Source: Whitmania pigra
Taxonomy: Eukaryota; Annelida; Clitellata; Hirudinida; Haemopidae
Assembly: GCA_021613335.1 (NCBI GenBank)
Contig: JAJTWR010000329.1
Coordinates: 732,501-796,500 of the forward strand
DNA length: 64,000 bases
Direction of reading: 5' to 3'
Shown here one piece after another: positions 18,996 through 34,501 of this stretch. Made by a program: the position numbers and the translations under genes. The notes below the pieces were generated by a model. That model was not told the origin of the DNA, did no database searches, and was given only the letters and a program-made list of their open reading frames with translations. Each line of letters opens with the position of its first letter. The stretch's first letter is position 1.

Positions 18996-19843
18996 ATGAT
19001 TTATATTGTTACTGTTTCTAGGATTTATCTATTTTATTGCGTTAGTCTCTTAAACTTTAAGGTACATCTCATATCTTAATGGGCTCATTCTTCCTAAATG
19101 TAGAATGCGCTACCAATTGAAGAAACAAGCAGTGAGGTGGAATTTAGCGGAGAGGAATTCAATAGTCCGAGTAGGGTATTTTTAAAGTATTTTTGCCTAA
19201 TAAGTAGCTTTAATGGAATAGAGTGACTATAATAGAATCAAACTATTAGGTTACCCACTCAAAAGTTGTCAGAATTTTTTCTCTTTATTTGTATCAACAG
19301 ACATTTCAAAAAGCACTCTCCTCTATTTTTTATCAACACCTACGTTAACTTTTCTTCACAATTTTCAACCAAACGAAAAAAGGAGCAGCAGAAGGGGACT
19401 TTTGAGTATGTCATACAGTAACATTTATATTTTGAAACTAAATGTTGATGCAATGTTTGCAGGAAGTAAAATTACTCTACAAAATTCATATTATGATTCA
19501 AAAAAATCTGTTTACTATGCAGGTTGGTGTATTTATATTTTTATATTTTAGTCTAATTTATGCACATTATTTTTATAAAGTGTGCTATATTTATATAAAA
19601 ATAGAGTAATTTTAAATAATAATGTTTAGGAAATGGAGTTTGAAGCATGTTATGGAATAACTGGTTACATTTTAATAGTTATGAATACTAATGTTAACAA
19701 ATATTTATTTTGTAGTGATTGTGTGCAGCGCTTCCATCATGCTCTTTAGTGTTATCCTCCTTGTTTTGTTACTGGTGTGTAGGTTGAGAAAGAAAGATGA
19801 GGGAAGTTATTCATTAGATGAATCCAACATTTGCTTCCCATGA
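18996..19843 (+). CDS. short syndecan-like proteoglycan, 5 exons
   Basis: Heparan-sulfate proteoglycan core, type I membrane protein. Exons: 18996-19061, 19104-19175, 19301-19343, 19463-19522 and 19716-19843; every phase matches, giving 122 residues. Residues 1-22 look like a signal peptide. EVEFSGEEF is an acid-flanked Ser-Gly, the usual glycosaminoglycan attachment signal. A single membrane span (SASIMLFSVILLVLLLV) is followed by RLRKKDEGSYSLDES, the diagnostic syndecan C1 region that binds ERM and Src-type partners. The protein then stops after NICFP: the variable and C2 regions ending EFYA (PDZ ligand for syntenin/CASK) are absent. It is also far shorter than usual syndecans. Neurexins share DEGSY, but the KKDEGSYSL context is syndecan. 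The first exons rest on phase and signal-peptide fit, so they are less certain than the last. Confidence 0.75.
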
Positions 19844-20356
19844 TATTTTTCTCAACAAAGATGTAATTGTTTTTTAAATCAAATTATCAGGTTTGGATGA
19901 TAGGTAATGAAGCACTTAAGACCATCCAGCCATTCTATGCATTCTTGCAACAGTTTTCCTTGCATTTCAGAAAATTTTTAGCTTTATGCATTTATCTAAA
20001 ATCTGTCTTTCCAGAGCTGAATCTTTCCTTGCCATCCACCGTTGCTTTTTCAACACTTTCCAGTTTGGAAAATTTTCCATTTTTTAATTTAATTGTGATT
20101 TTTGTTTATTTTGTCAATCTTCTAAGACATTTTAAAAGAATAATTTTATTAAATCTGACTTTTGAATCACAATTTTATCTTGGCTGGCTATTTTTGCTTA
20201 AATACTGAGATTGTAGGATCAAACCGAGTAAAAAGTCTGCGTCTCCATAGTGTTGAGACAAAAATCAGAATCCTACACATTTATAATTAGGAAAGTTTGA
20301 CCGGGTTTAACGAGTCGACAGGGATATAAGGTATACGTTTCGCCTCATTTTTGGCA
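19844..20356. other. convergent 3' region between syndecan and latrophilin-like gene
   Basis: A 113-codon plus-strand ORF at 19867-20208 is hydrophobic, AT-rich and unlike any family; I read it as untranslated sequence. Both flanking genes end here. Confidence 0.45.
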
Positions 20357-24773
<4,417 letters not shown>

Positions 24774-25161
24774 GTTGTCGATCTGCTATGCAACCAATGT
24801 GAAGGTGCTCAAATTTATGACAATGTGATGCTATCATATCTTATGCGGGTTCTAATTGCTTCTTATTTCCTAGTAATTGGGTGTCAACAGATTGCTGGTG
24901 ATTCAACATTTTCACATCGGAGACGACGTTACCAAGTTCCACAGGAATGGTTTCTTTTTAATTCACAATTTCCGTGAACCAAACACGTAATTTGGAGTTC
25001 AATAAACGCTTGAAAACTTTTAATAACATTCTCAACAACGATTAGCTAATAAATGGCGTTTAAAAATGGTTCAAAATCGTTTAGGCGTTTAATAATGAAA
25101 CTGTCTGTAATAAAATTAATTCATGAAGCGCTTATTACATACGGAGTTAACCTCCGCTAAA
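24774..25161. other. intergenic region upstream of the latrophilin-like gene
   Basis: About 390 bp separating the start of the receptor gene from the stop of the Kv gene on the same strand. It should hold the receptor's promoter and the Kv 3' UTR. No specific element could be identified. Confidence 0.5.
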
Positions 25162-27249
25162 CTAATAGTTGTTGTTGTTGGACGAGTTCATGTGGCGATC
25201 AAAATAATCTGTTTTACAGCGACTGTGGCAGCACTCAGACTCTTCGAGAATCTTCTCTTGGACATCATAATTTAAGACATCATCGTAACCATCGTCGCCT
25301 TCGTCTCCCATGACGACCTCGTCATCATCACCGTCGTCGTTAATACCCGGACACATGTTAGCACTCTTCGAGTTGTTATTGGCGACGGCAGTTTGTAATT
25401 GTAGGAACTTGTCCCTCTCTTCGCTGTCAGCCTCTCTATGGTAGAAGTAATTAAAATTTGAAACGATCACCGGTACTGGCAAGGCTATCGTCAGCACTCC
25501 GGCGATGGCGCACAGGGATCCAACCAGTTTTCCCCAGGCACTGATCGGCATCATGTCACCATAGCCCACTGTCGTCATGGTGACGACGGCCCACCAAAAA
25601 GCGTCCGGTATGCTTCGGAAGTGGCTGTTGGCGGTGTCTGCTTCCGCGAAATATACTGCACTGGAGAAAAGGATGACGCATATAAGCAGGAAGAAGATCA
25701 GTAGACCCAGCTCTCTCATGCTGGCTTTGATTGTTTGCCCCAGTATTTGGAGGCCTACAATAAATTGTTTACGATGAGAGAAGTACGAAGATACTCATAA
25801 ATAAAATACCTAACAACTGGCCTTTCGAATGCCGGGATAACTTGAAAATTCTGAAAACACGGACGAGTCTGATGACTCGAAGTATGGCCAGGGACATGGC
25901 CTGGTTGTTGACTCCTGCTCTGTCGGAGTTGATGAACATCGTACCGATGGTGATGAGGTAGGGCATGATGGCCAGTAAGTCTATGATGTTCATGATGTTC
26001 TTTATGAAACACAGTCGGTTCGGACAGGACAAGAAGCGAAGAAGAAGCTCCGTAAAGAACCAAATTATGCATCCTGTCTCCACTATGAAGAATGGCTCGG
26101 TGAACTTGGGAATGTCTTCCTCAACTCTCGTCTCCGAACTGTTACCGCTGGCATTGACCATTCTTGAACGTCATGCATTAAGTATTCATTAAATTAACGT
26201 AATTTATTTTAAAATCAATTGATAAATTACTTGAACTAAACTTCATTAACTTATTAATCGGTTAAATTAGTTGACTGACTCAATTTGTCTTGACTTAAGA
26301 GATCACAAATTATGCACAATGAAACCTGTAGTTTTTAAACTGTGGCAGAGTTTCAAGGCAGAAGATGACGATGGAAAGAAGAATGACAGAAACTGACACG
26401 AGTGCAAGGAGACGAGCAGCCATTGAACTTTCAGGATATTCCATCAAGAGCCACACTTTCCGCTGAAATTCATTCACTGGCATTGGACGCACTTCCTCCT
26501 TGGTGTAACCTTCATCCTGCAAAATAGTTAGGAATCATTTATTACGAATTTTCACATCGCATAACTACCATTAAACAGTGTTATTGAATAAATCAATAAA
26601 TTAGTTAACTCAACATTAATTAATATTGGTTGAAGGCGACCAATACGTCTGTGTAATAAACCACTAGTATCACGTGAAAGGTTAAAAATTGATGTTATCA
26701 AACCTCCAAGTATTGTTCAATCGCCTGTCCGTCCAACTCGTAGAATTTGATTTCTTCGGTAAAAACTTCGGTCGGAACGTTGACGGGCCTCCTCAATCTG
26801 CCACCGCTCTGGTAATAATACAGGATGGCGTCGAAACTAGGTCTGTTTCGGTCGAAGAAATATTCATTTTTCAGGGGATCAAAGTAGCGGTTACGCTTTT
26901 CCCGACACCCCAGAAGGGTGTTCGAGAATCTTTCGATAGTCGAGAGCTGGGTTTCAAAGCGCAGACCACTGACATTGATGGCGATGCGCTCGTTTGAAGC
27001 GGAGTTGTACGAAGCAAAATGATCGTCATGTCTCGAGGCGCAAGGATTGGCAAAGATGCTATGAGTCGTCTGGTGTGTCTGTTGCTTCCTTTCAAATTCG
27101 TAGATAAACTCGTCTCTCGGAGGCCTGCATTCGGGCGAGTTGTTCGTCTGAATGAGAGAAATCGTCTCCGGTATTTCTTGCTGATCAATGACCTCATCAT
27201 TCATTTCAAAAGAAGTCTTCTTGCCCCTAGAACAAATATGGCTATTCAT
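25162..27249 (-). CDS. Shaker-type (Kv1) voltage-gated potassium channel, complete, 4 exons
   Basis: Pore-forming alpha subunit that opens on depolarisation and repolarises excitable cells; tetrameric. Exons: 26704-27249, 26326-26516, 25810-26162 and 25162-25754, phase-consistent, 560 residues. T1 tetramerisation domain about 87-182 ([39 protein letters not shown]) is close to Kv1. S1 about 217-240; S4 has the full set of spaced charges ([20 protein letters not shown]). The pore helix and filter TMTTVGYGD are at about 422-430, and S6 has the Pro-Val-Pro hinge at about 456-458. The C-terminal tail is acidic and ends in a run of Asn then Tyr, without the ETDV-type PDZ ligand of vertebrate Kv1. 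The long N-terminus lacks an obvious inactivation ball. Start chosen at the first ATG of the long first exon; an upstream non-coding exon is possible. Confidence 0.96.
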
Positions 27250-27261
27250 TTGACGGCATAG

Positions 27262-27439
27262 TTTTCATCACTTAATTCATAAGAGCAGAAAGATCCTAGA
27301 TTTATTAATTTAAAACGAATTGGCATATTAATTATACCGTATTATCATATATTATTAATATAAATATTAAATATATATACACATACATACAAATTATTGT
27401 TACTAATATTATTATTATTATTATCGTTTATTTACAATC
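27262..27439. other. short AT-rich spacer upstream of the Kv gene
   Basis: Includes a small ATT run near 27410. No promoter element can be assigned with confidence. Confidence 0.4.
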
Positions 27440-28740
27440 ACGGCCTTCTGTCGGAAAACAATGACTCCAGATCCTAACAAGGGATCATAGGCAGTCATAA
27501 CAATATACATGGAAACTCAAAATTCAAACAAAAGTTAACTCAAGCAAGCCAACAATTCTAATGTCGTGGTCCAATATAAACAAACATAAGACAAATAAAA
27601 CAACCAAAGCAACTGTACACGCAATCATGTACAAAGGGTTCAACGAAATTAGATTAGTCTTAGTCAAGGACTTTTCTTAAGATATGTGCTGTCCCGCGCA
27701 GAGCAATGTTTTGAGTTTCAGTAGGCGATGGGCTACCAGGGATGCAATCCAGTAATCTTTAAATTTCTTTGATATTGTTCCAAGTGCACCTATAACTACT
27801 GGTATCACCTGAGCCCTCAACCCGCACATTCTCTGAATTTCTATCTGTAAGTCCTTGTATTTAGTCAATTTTCCACTTCCTTTTGGGCCACATTGGAATC
27901 ATCTGGTACAGCAACATCAATTATCAAGCATGTTCTTTTGTTTTTGTCATGATAGATGAGATCTGGGCCGTTTGCAGGTATTGTCCTGTCTGTGATTACT
28001 GAGTGATCCCACATCAACACTCCTTGATCTAAATTTGTGACTCCACTTGGTGTATGTTCATACCATTTGTTGGTCAGTGGATTTCCACATTCTTTGATGA
28101 TCTTCCAGTGAACGTACCTGGTGACTCTGTTGTGTCTGTCTAAGTATTCTGTGGCAGCCAACGTGCTGCATCCTGATATTAAATGGCTGATACTTTCAAC
28201 ATGTCGATGGCACATTCTACTTGAACTATCGGTGTCTTGATTTAGTATCATCTTCTTGTAATATTTTCTGCAAGGCCTGATCTTGAGCTGCAATTATTAA
28301 ACTTTCTGTCTCAGCTTTTAAATCACACTTTCTAAGCCATTGTACACTTGATTCTTTATCTGTAGTTGCATTATCGAAATTGTTAAAGAATTGTCCGTGT
28401 AGAGGCTTCGCCATAATTCTTTCTAATTTTTCTTTTTTTATGGCATTTTTTAAAATCCTGTCCCGTTTATTCCTTTTGTATCATTCAGTTTATAATTCAA
28501 TTTAATTTTACATGCTTCCTTCTGCAGGGAAAATTTTCTTCTGGATTTATCCCATGTTCTCACCAATTGTGTCAATCTTCCATCTGCTGTTGCAATCTAT
28601 TCTCCCAGATTGAAGATAATTTCTTGATATGCTGATAACAGTTCAATTATGCTTCTACCCCCATTACTCTTTTTCACATACATTCTGTCAACATCTGCTC
28701 TTGGATGATGCAAGTTAGTATTTTTCTAGTTTTTCTATTT
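27440..28740 (-). pseudogene. non-LTR retrotransposon ORF2 C-terminal region, decayed
   Basis: Minus-strand frames carry the post-reverse-transcriptase region found in many invertebrate LINE-like elements: HHPRADVDRMYVKKSNGGRS (near 28700), WLRKCDLKAETESLI (28226-28414), then a Cys/His cluster MCHRHVESISHLISGCSTLA, DLIYHDKNKRTCLIIDVAVP and finally VIPVVIGALGTISKKF near 27780. Frames change near 28260 and stops separate the last two pieces, so it is not functional. The reverse transcriptase and endonuclease domains are missing, as expected of a 5'-truncated copy. Confidence 0.8.
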
Positions 28741-28814
28741 CTGATTTTAGCCAAGAAATTATTCTAAACCCATATATGAAAACTGGTACTGCCAAACCAT
28801 TGATTGCTGTTGTA

Positions 28815-29091
<277 letters not shown>

Positions 29092-29499
29092 ATTTAACAT
29101 TTGATACCGATGAACGGTAAGACCATGGTGTTTGGCGATTTGAAGATCAAAAAGACAAAGAGAGGACCAATATTTACTTTGGTGGGTGGCAAAAATTTAT
29201 CTTTTAATGTAAACAAACTCCTGCATGTCCACGAGCGATAAACGATGCCATGCGGAATCCAAAACAAAAAGGAAACATCAGCGAAGCTAATATTTAAACG
29301 AGGTATTTTCTTTCCTCAAATGATCCACATTTTCCGGAATACGCACACTTGGAGAATTTAAGAATAGGCAGTGTTCGTAGCACATTCAATGGGAGTGATA
29401 AATTCTCATGGAGGAGACGTATTGTGCTTATTTTATGTCATGCTGGGTCTTCCATATAATGGCAATGTCTGCTTTGTGTCAGGTGTTTATGTAGTCCTG

Positions 29500-30285
29500 C
29501 TATTTTGTAATATTGAACCTTAAGCATGTTATGCGTTGCAACAAATATTTGCAAACAAATAATGGATTTTGAATGTCCACGACTTCATTTAAAATTAACC
29601 TCAAATTCTTGGCTGACAACTCGCTTCTACAAGAGGGACATTCCTCTTGTATCGATGAAAAATTCCAGTGCTCTTGATTGTTTTCTTTCAGTCTCACCTG
29701 AAAATGACTCTCTGATCCCATGGAAGCTTCCGCATTCAAGTGCTTAGGAAAGTTCTGATGTGCAGCGCCAGCATCGGTTGTGCTGGCTGCGAGTTGACGC
29801 TCGATATCTCTGAGCAGATTCTCGTCAACGGACTTTGAAGTCTCGAATGGAGTTTGTGACTTGATTTTCTTCTCGTCAAAACTGTGGCATGCCAGAAGCT
29901 GATTGTTCTGCTGGAGTTTCAGACACTCCCGATTTTCTGGCTGAGCGGAGGGTAGCTTGCTGATGTTGGTCGAGAAGTTGCTCATGTGTCCTGTGGCAAC
30001 GGAGAGACGTTCATGCATCTTGTTCGTCTGTTGAGTGGCGGGTTGAAGCAGAGGATACCATTCTGAAGACGGATTGCAAGGAGTTGAGTTCTCACTGCCA
30101 GTCGAAATGCTGTGATTGATTTTTGGGAGATGCGATCGTTTTCTGTGATTGGAGATGGAGTTTGTCACTTGAATGAGGGAGGACGGATGAGTGGAGTTGC
30201 AAGTGATGGACCAGGAGGGCAAATTACGGCGAACAGAGGTGGCTTGTCGGAGTTGCTGGAAAGCTACCGGGTCTTGAATGGGCAT
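29500..30285 (-). CDS. unidentified ORF, possibly the first coding exon of a gene
   Basis: An uninterrupted 261-codon frame starting ATG at 30285 and ending TAA. Such length by chance is unlikely in this AT-rich DNA, and the composition (Ser, Asn, Gln, His rich, modest hydrophobicity) is protein-like but of low complexity. I recognise no domain. The central part contains an amphipathic LLRDIERQLAAS segment and the end has a lone ECPSCRSELS pair of cysteines. The last 25 or so codons may be read-through past a donor such as GTCGTG near 29578, so it could be a 5' exon of a gene whose remaining exons I could not find. Confidence 0.45.
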   Translation of the reverse strand: MPIQDPVAFQQLRQATSVRRNLPSWSITCNSTHPSSLIQVTNSISNHRKRSHLPKINHSISTGSENSTPCNPSSEWYPLLQPATQQTNKMHERLSVATGHMSNFSTNISKLPSAQPENRECLKLQQNNQLLACHSFDEKKIKSQTPFETSKSVDENLLRDIERQLAASTTDAGAAHQNFPKHLNAEASMGSESHFQVRLKENNQEHWNFSSIQEECPSCRSELSAKNLRLILNEVVDIQNPLFVCKYLLQRITCLRFNITK

Positions 30286-30537
30286 TGATCAGCCAACAGG
30301 CGAGACTAAGGCTTAATGTTCCTTAATGTCTATTTAAGTATTTTAAATAAAATGTGTTTAAATATAATTGAAAATATTTAATTAATATTTTTGTAACGCT
30401 GTAACACTCTTATGACCTAAGTGAACGCAAAGTAAGTATGATAAATTTTATGAATATTTTAAAATTGCTAAAATTTACTTGCTGTGCTCATTTGTAGGTT
30501 ATAAATTGAAGGTTTAATAATATTAGTAAACATAAGA

Positions 30538-30561
30538 CAAAATGCCACATCTGGCATTTTG
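30538..30561. other. perfect 10-bp inverted repeat (hairpin)
   Basis: CAAAATGCCA and TGGCATTTTG are separated by the four bases CATC. A second hairpin lies about 30 bp further on. Confidence 0.8.
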
Positions 30562-30591
30562 TAAAAATTTTTATTTCGTAAAATCATCTTA

Positions 30592-30610
30592 TTGCCGAAA
30601 AAGTCGGCAA
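30592..30610. other. perfect 7-bp inverted repeat (hairpin)
   Basis: TTGCCGA and TCGGCAA flank the loop AAAAG. Both hairpins lie upstream, in transcription sense, of the ORF starting at 30285. Confidence 0.7.
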
Positions 30611-31696
30611 GAAATAGAAGTGTTTGTAACTTGATTTTAAATTCAAATACATTCAGTACTCATAATTTTGAAAAATCTTTGCAAAGGTGCAAAATCATGA
30701 AAGGCGTCTGTGATTTGTCTGACCAATAAAGGTGAAACGACAAAGGTTATATCAACATCAATAAAAGAGGTGTACAGGTATCACTAAACAAATTAGAATG
30801 ATACATAACACTTATTGATCTACAACAAACAATAAGAAAGATATATCGACGAACAATCACTAATAATGATTGAGTTCATAAACGTTCTCCAATAAATAAA
30901 AATTTACTTATCAAATATCAAATATTCAAAAAGAGACAGTGGGGTTGTTAAACAACGTTCGCTCACATTCAACTTTGCGATCCACCGATAAAATCATTTC
31001 GAAATCGCAATTCGTATCACGTGACAGCCTCGTTAAATTAGGTCAAAGGTGAGATATGAACCGGGTCTATCTGACCTGACCCCGACGAGTAATCACAACA
31101 ACTGGATGACGTCACAAGCTCACGATGATGACTCAATAACTGAGCACCTTCCCGGCAATTAAGGATGGATCAATACAGCAACGGGTGCAAAAAATGTTTT
31201 AGGGTCCCTCAATCATGGACTGCCATGTAATTTGACATAGCCAGATAACCACACTTCTCAGAGGTCGGTAAGTTCGATTCAATTTCTTGAATAAATTTCG
31301 AGGTTGAAAGGTTCAAGTATGGGAATCAAGCAGAGAAGAATTACGATGGAGAGATTGGAACTTTTAGGTTCAAACGTAAAGCAAACAAGATGACAAGAAC
31401 CGTTAAAAGCAATTTCAATTATTAAAAGCATCGAAAGTTGCAGCCAAATAAAAGCTTTAATTGCAACAAATTATTTAAAACATCAAAATTAAAGTTGAAA
31501 AAGGAATTTCTAAAAAATATCACATGAGGTTTTTGGGGGAAATTCAGAAATAATTTCTAAACGTCTCATTGCAATAAGGACCTCGTTTGTGAGTAATTTA
31601 AGAACCACAATGAAGGCTGTAAATGGCGGGAAAACTAGGCTTGCATGTCAGACGACCAATCATTAAGTTGACTCTCATTGGCTGCTTCATGGAGTC

Positions 31697-31704
31697 TATA
31701 AATA
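31697..31704 (+). promoter_or_regulatory. TATA box candidate (TATAAATA)
   Basis: TATAAATA followed by a GC-richer AGCGGC, with ATTGG (a reversed CCAAT) about 25 bp upstream and a CATCAGG initiator-like sequence about 30 bp downstream. The arrangement fits a classic core promoter, but no established gene follows. The first ATG begins a 29-codon ORF at 31790-31879. Confidence 0.35.
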
Positions 31705-34317
31705 GCGGCTTTCATAATCTTCCTCTGACCATCAGGCTATTTGTTCGTCGTGGCTTTTTAATTTTAATTCAGATAAGAATCTGCTGGCGATGATGATTTG
31801 TTTGGCGTCTCCAAACATGGTTGCTTGCACGGCAATAAGTAAACAACCCGAGTGGAAAGATGTCTTCCTTAAAAAGTAGTTTCCATGGACATAATGTTTC
31901 GTCTCGGATGATGTTGTTCGATGTGTCAACGAAGAAAACATCCAAAGTGCTCTCAAGTCAACGCCAGAATTTAAGGCGTCTGAGTACGAAATATTTAATT
32001 ATTGGTCTCGGAAAAACCGATTGAGGAAAGCAGCTTATGGCTTTAACAGGTGCTTGAGTATTTCAATTCAATGCCTCAAATGTCACGTTTCAGGTGCAAC
32101 CTTTTCAAGCATACTTAGAAATGTCTTATAGTTTCCATCGGTGTGAATCTAGACGAACATCGAAATGATCAAAAGATTCATTCCTGAATGAAGGCTTCTT
32201 CATCATTGGAGAGAACCGCGGAACTGAATGCATGTCAAGTACTGATCAATCTGCATTTACGATTTCAGCGATTCGGATTCGGATGCAAATAAATGCAAAT
32301 GATTACAGTTAAAGCTTTTAATTGGACGCCCGAGCAATAAATCATCTCGTTCGAATATTAATTAGTCGTTAAATTATTAAAGTCGATATTAATCGATTGA
32401 ACTTTTAATGAATTCAAATGGATTTTAATGAGGCTCCAGTGATGCAAGCACTCAGCACCTGAGGTCCAAGATTTCCTTTCTATTTTTGTTCCTTGCAGGA
32501 ACTTTTTATTTCCTGCAGTTTTATTTCGTGCCGTTTTTGTTTTATTCCGACTTAAAAATCAAATGCTGAGCATCGAATGGGTCTCAGAACGAAACTCAAA
32601 CAGCAGGAACCTGCACGAACAATCGAAGCTGAGAAAACATTTTTTTTAAACGCTTTCTTCTTGTGTGGTTCCATTGCATCCTCGGTTTTCGTTTGTGTAT
32701 AACGTTTGCGTATTTCGATACAAATGCCCCATGTAATTCTTCCAGCAATGTTGAATACCACTAGTTCGTTGAAAAACAATTACTTTTATTGTGAACTTCA
32801 TTACGAGTTACGAGTCAGTTTCGGATTCGATGACAATAAAGAAAAATTAAAAAAGTCAATTGTTGCAAATCAATAAGAAATAACCAATGGGAAAGGTTTT
32901 GAAAACATTTAAAACATAGAACTTTAATTTAAAAACCAACCTCTGAACTGGTGAATAAAGCCTCAGGTGAAGTCCGAAATAATCCTATTAATAACCTGAA
33001 TTGCGTAACATCGAGTGGGCGATATTTGAAGTATAGGAGGCAATAAGTCTTGGACAAGGTTGAGTGGAAGCGAACAAGTGGCATGGAACATTCCGAAGAT
33101 GCATTTCTACGGAGTTAAGGACTGAAGTTTGTTCTGATTCTTATCAAAATCCAGTGGAATGTGCTCTCTCTTGCTTGGATTGTTAGCATTCGATAAACTC
33201 GAATGATTAATAATAAGATTAATAAATGCAATAAATACGACGTACGTTTTGTATGTCGTTGTGTTAATAAGACAGTTACTGATCAAGCAGGCGCACTTAA
33301 AATCGCTTTAGACAATTGATTTGCATTGTGCTTCCACATTTTGATATACTCAGAACAGCGACTTATTTTAACCATTTAAAATAACATTTAAGAAGAAATG
33401 CGGCGTCTTTAAGCTTAAAATGATTCTAATGGATTCCTCGGCACATTCAAACGTCTCCAAACGTGTTTGAGTCTTTCTCGCAAATTGCCTCTGGAGCGCA
33501 TTTTCCATTTGCAAAATTACTCAAAAATTGTGATTATTTGATTTATTGAAAGGTTTTAAAATTAACCAAACGCTGTCCAGCAAATAAAGTGCACAACAGA
33601 AAATATTCTCCGAAAGGCGAGAAATTTGGTTTTCCCTGTCTTTAGTAATTTATTGGTTTGTCGTAATTTTTGCCGAAAAAGACTCGAATCAAGCACCAAT
33701 GACAATGTGATTGTGAAGCCCCCAAAGTCACGAAGACGTAACACGAGAACATCCGAAAATAATTAATCAATTTGTGGCTAGATCAAAAACTCAATGTAAA
33801 ATGGCGAATTAGTAAAAAAATTGTTTGTGGAGCCTATTAGCCCCTGCAACATTCGGACAACTCATTGCATCATCAGACGTGATATACAAATCTTCCTGAA
33901 ATTTTATTTTCCAAGAGGAAAAATCGTCGAATAGTGGTCTTCAGAGGTGCATGGTTGCACGCACCTGCTCTTTTTACAAGCAGCTGCATCTTTGCCTCTC
34001 TCGGTACGCATGACATTTTTCATAATAACATGATTTAATATTTAATTAATTATTCTTATTCCGAGACTTCACTCTTCCTTTTAAAAGAATTCTTAATAGG
34101 TTCTACCTAAAAATGTAAGGCTTGTCATGACAGAACGTTCGTTGAGAGGCTGATTCACGATAGCAAGAGGATTGCACGCATCAATTTGTCCAGGTGCTCA
34201 TCTGATCCGATGTCCGAGTAATTCACAGCGACCTTTTCAGAATTCCACTATTATTCAGAATTATGACGTTGGACTGATACTTTTGCTCAGTAATTTGTTT
34301 TATTCGATGGAATAAAT

Positions 34318-34501
34318 AAAAGTTTATTTTTTCGGTTTTATGAACGTTGCAAAATTCATTAGAATGTCTATTTAGAACGTTTAAACGCATTTAAAATACA
34401 TTCATTTTTAAAAGTTTATTTTCCAGTTTTATGAACTTTGAAAAATTCATTAGAATGTCTATTTAAAATATTTAAACGCATTCAAAATACATTCATTTTT
34501 A
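34318..34501. repeat. tandem duplication, two 92-bp copies
   Basis: Copies 34318-34409 and 34410-34501 share long identical blocks, for example ATTCATTAGAATGTCTATTTA, and differ at scattered positions. Non-coding. Confidence 0.9.

Noticed and set aside
19920..19945. FYA-encoding triplets downstream of the syndecan stop, as a missing C2 tail
   Set aside because: The frame runs on past FYA, no syndecan V region precedes it and the splice phase is unsupported.
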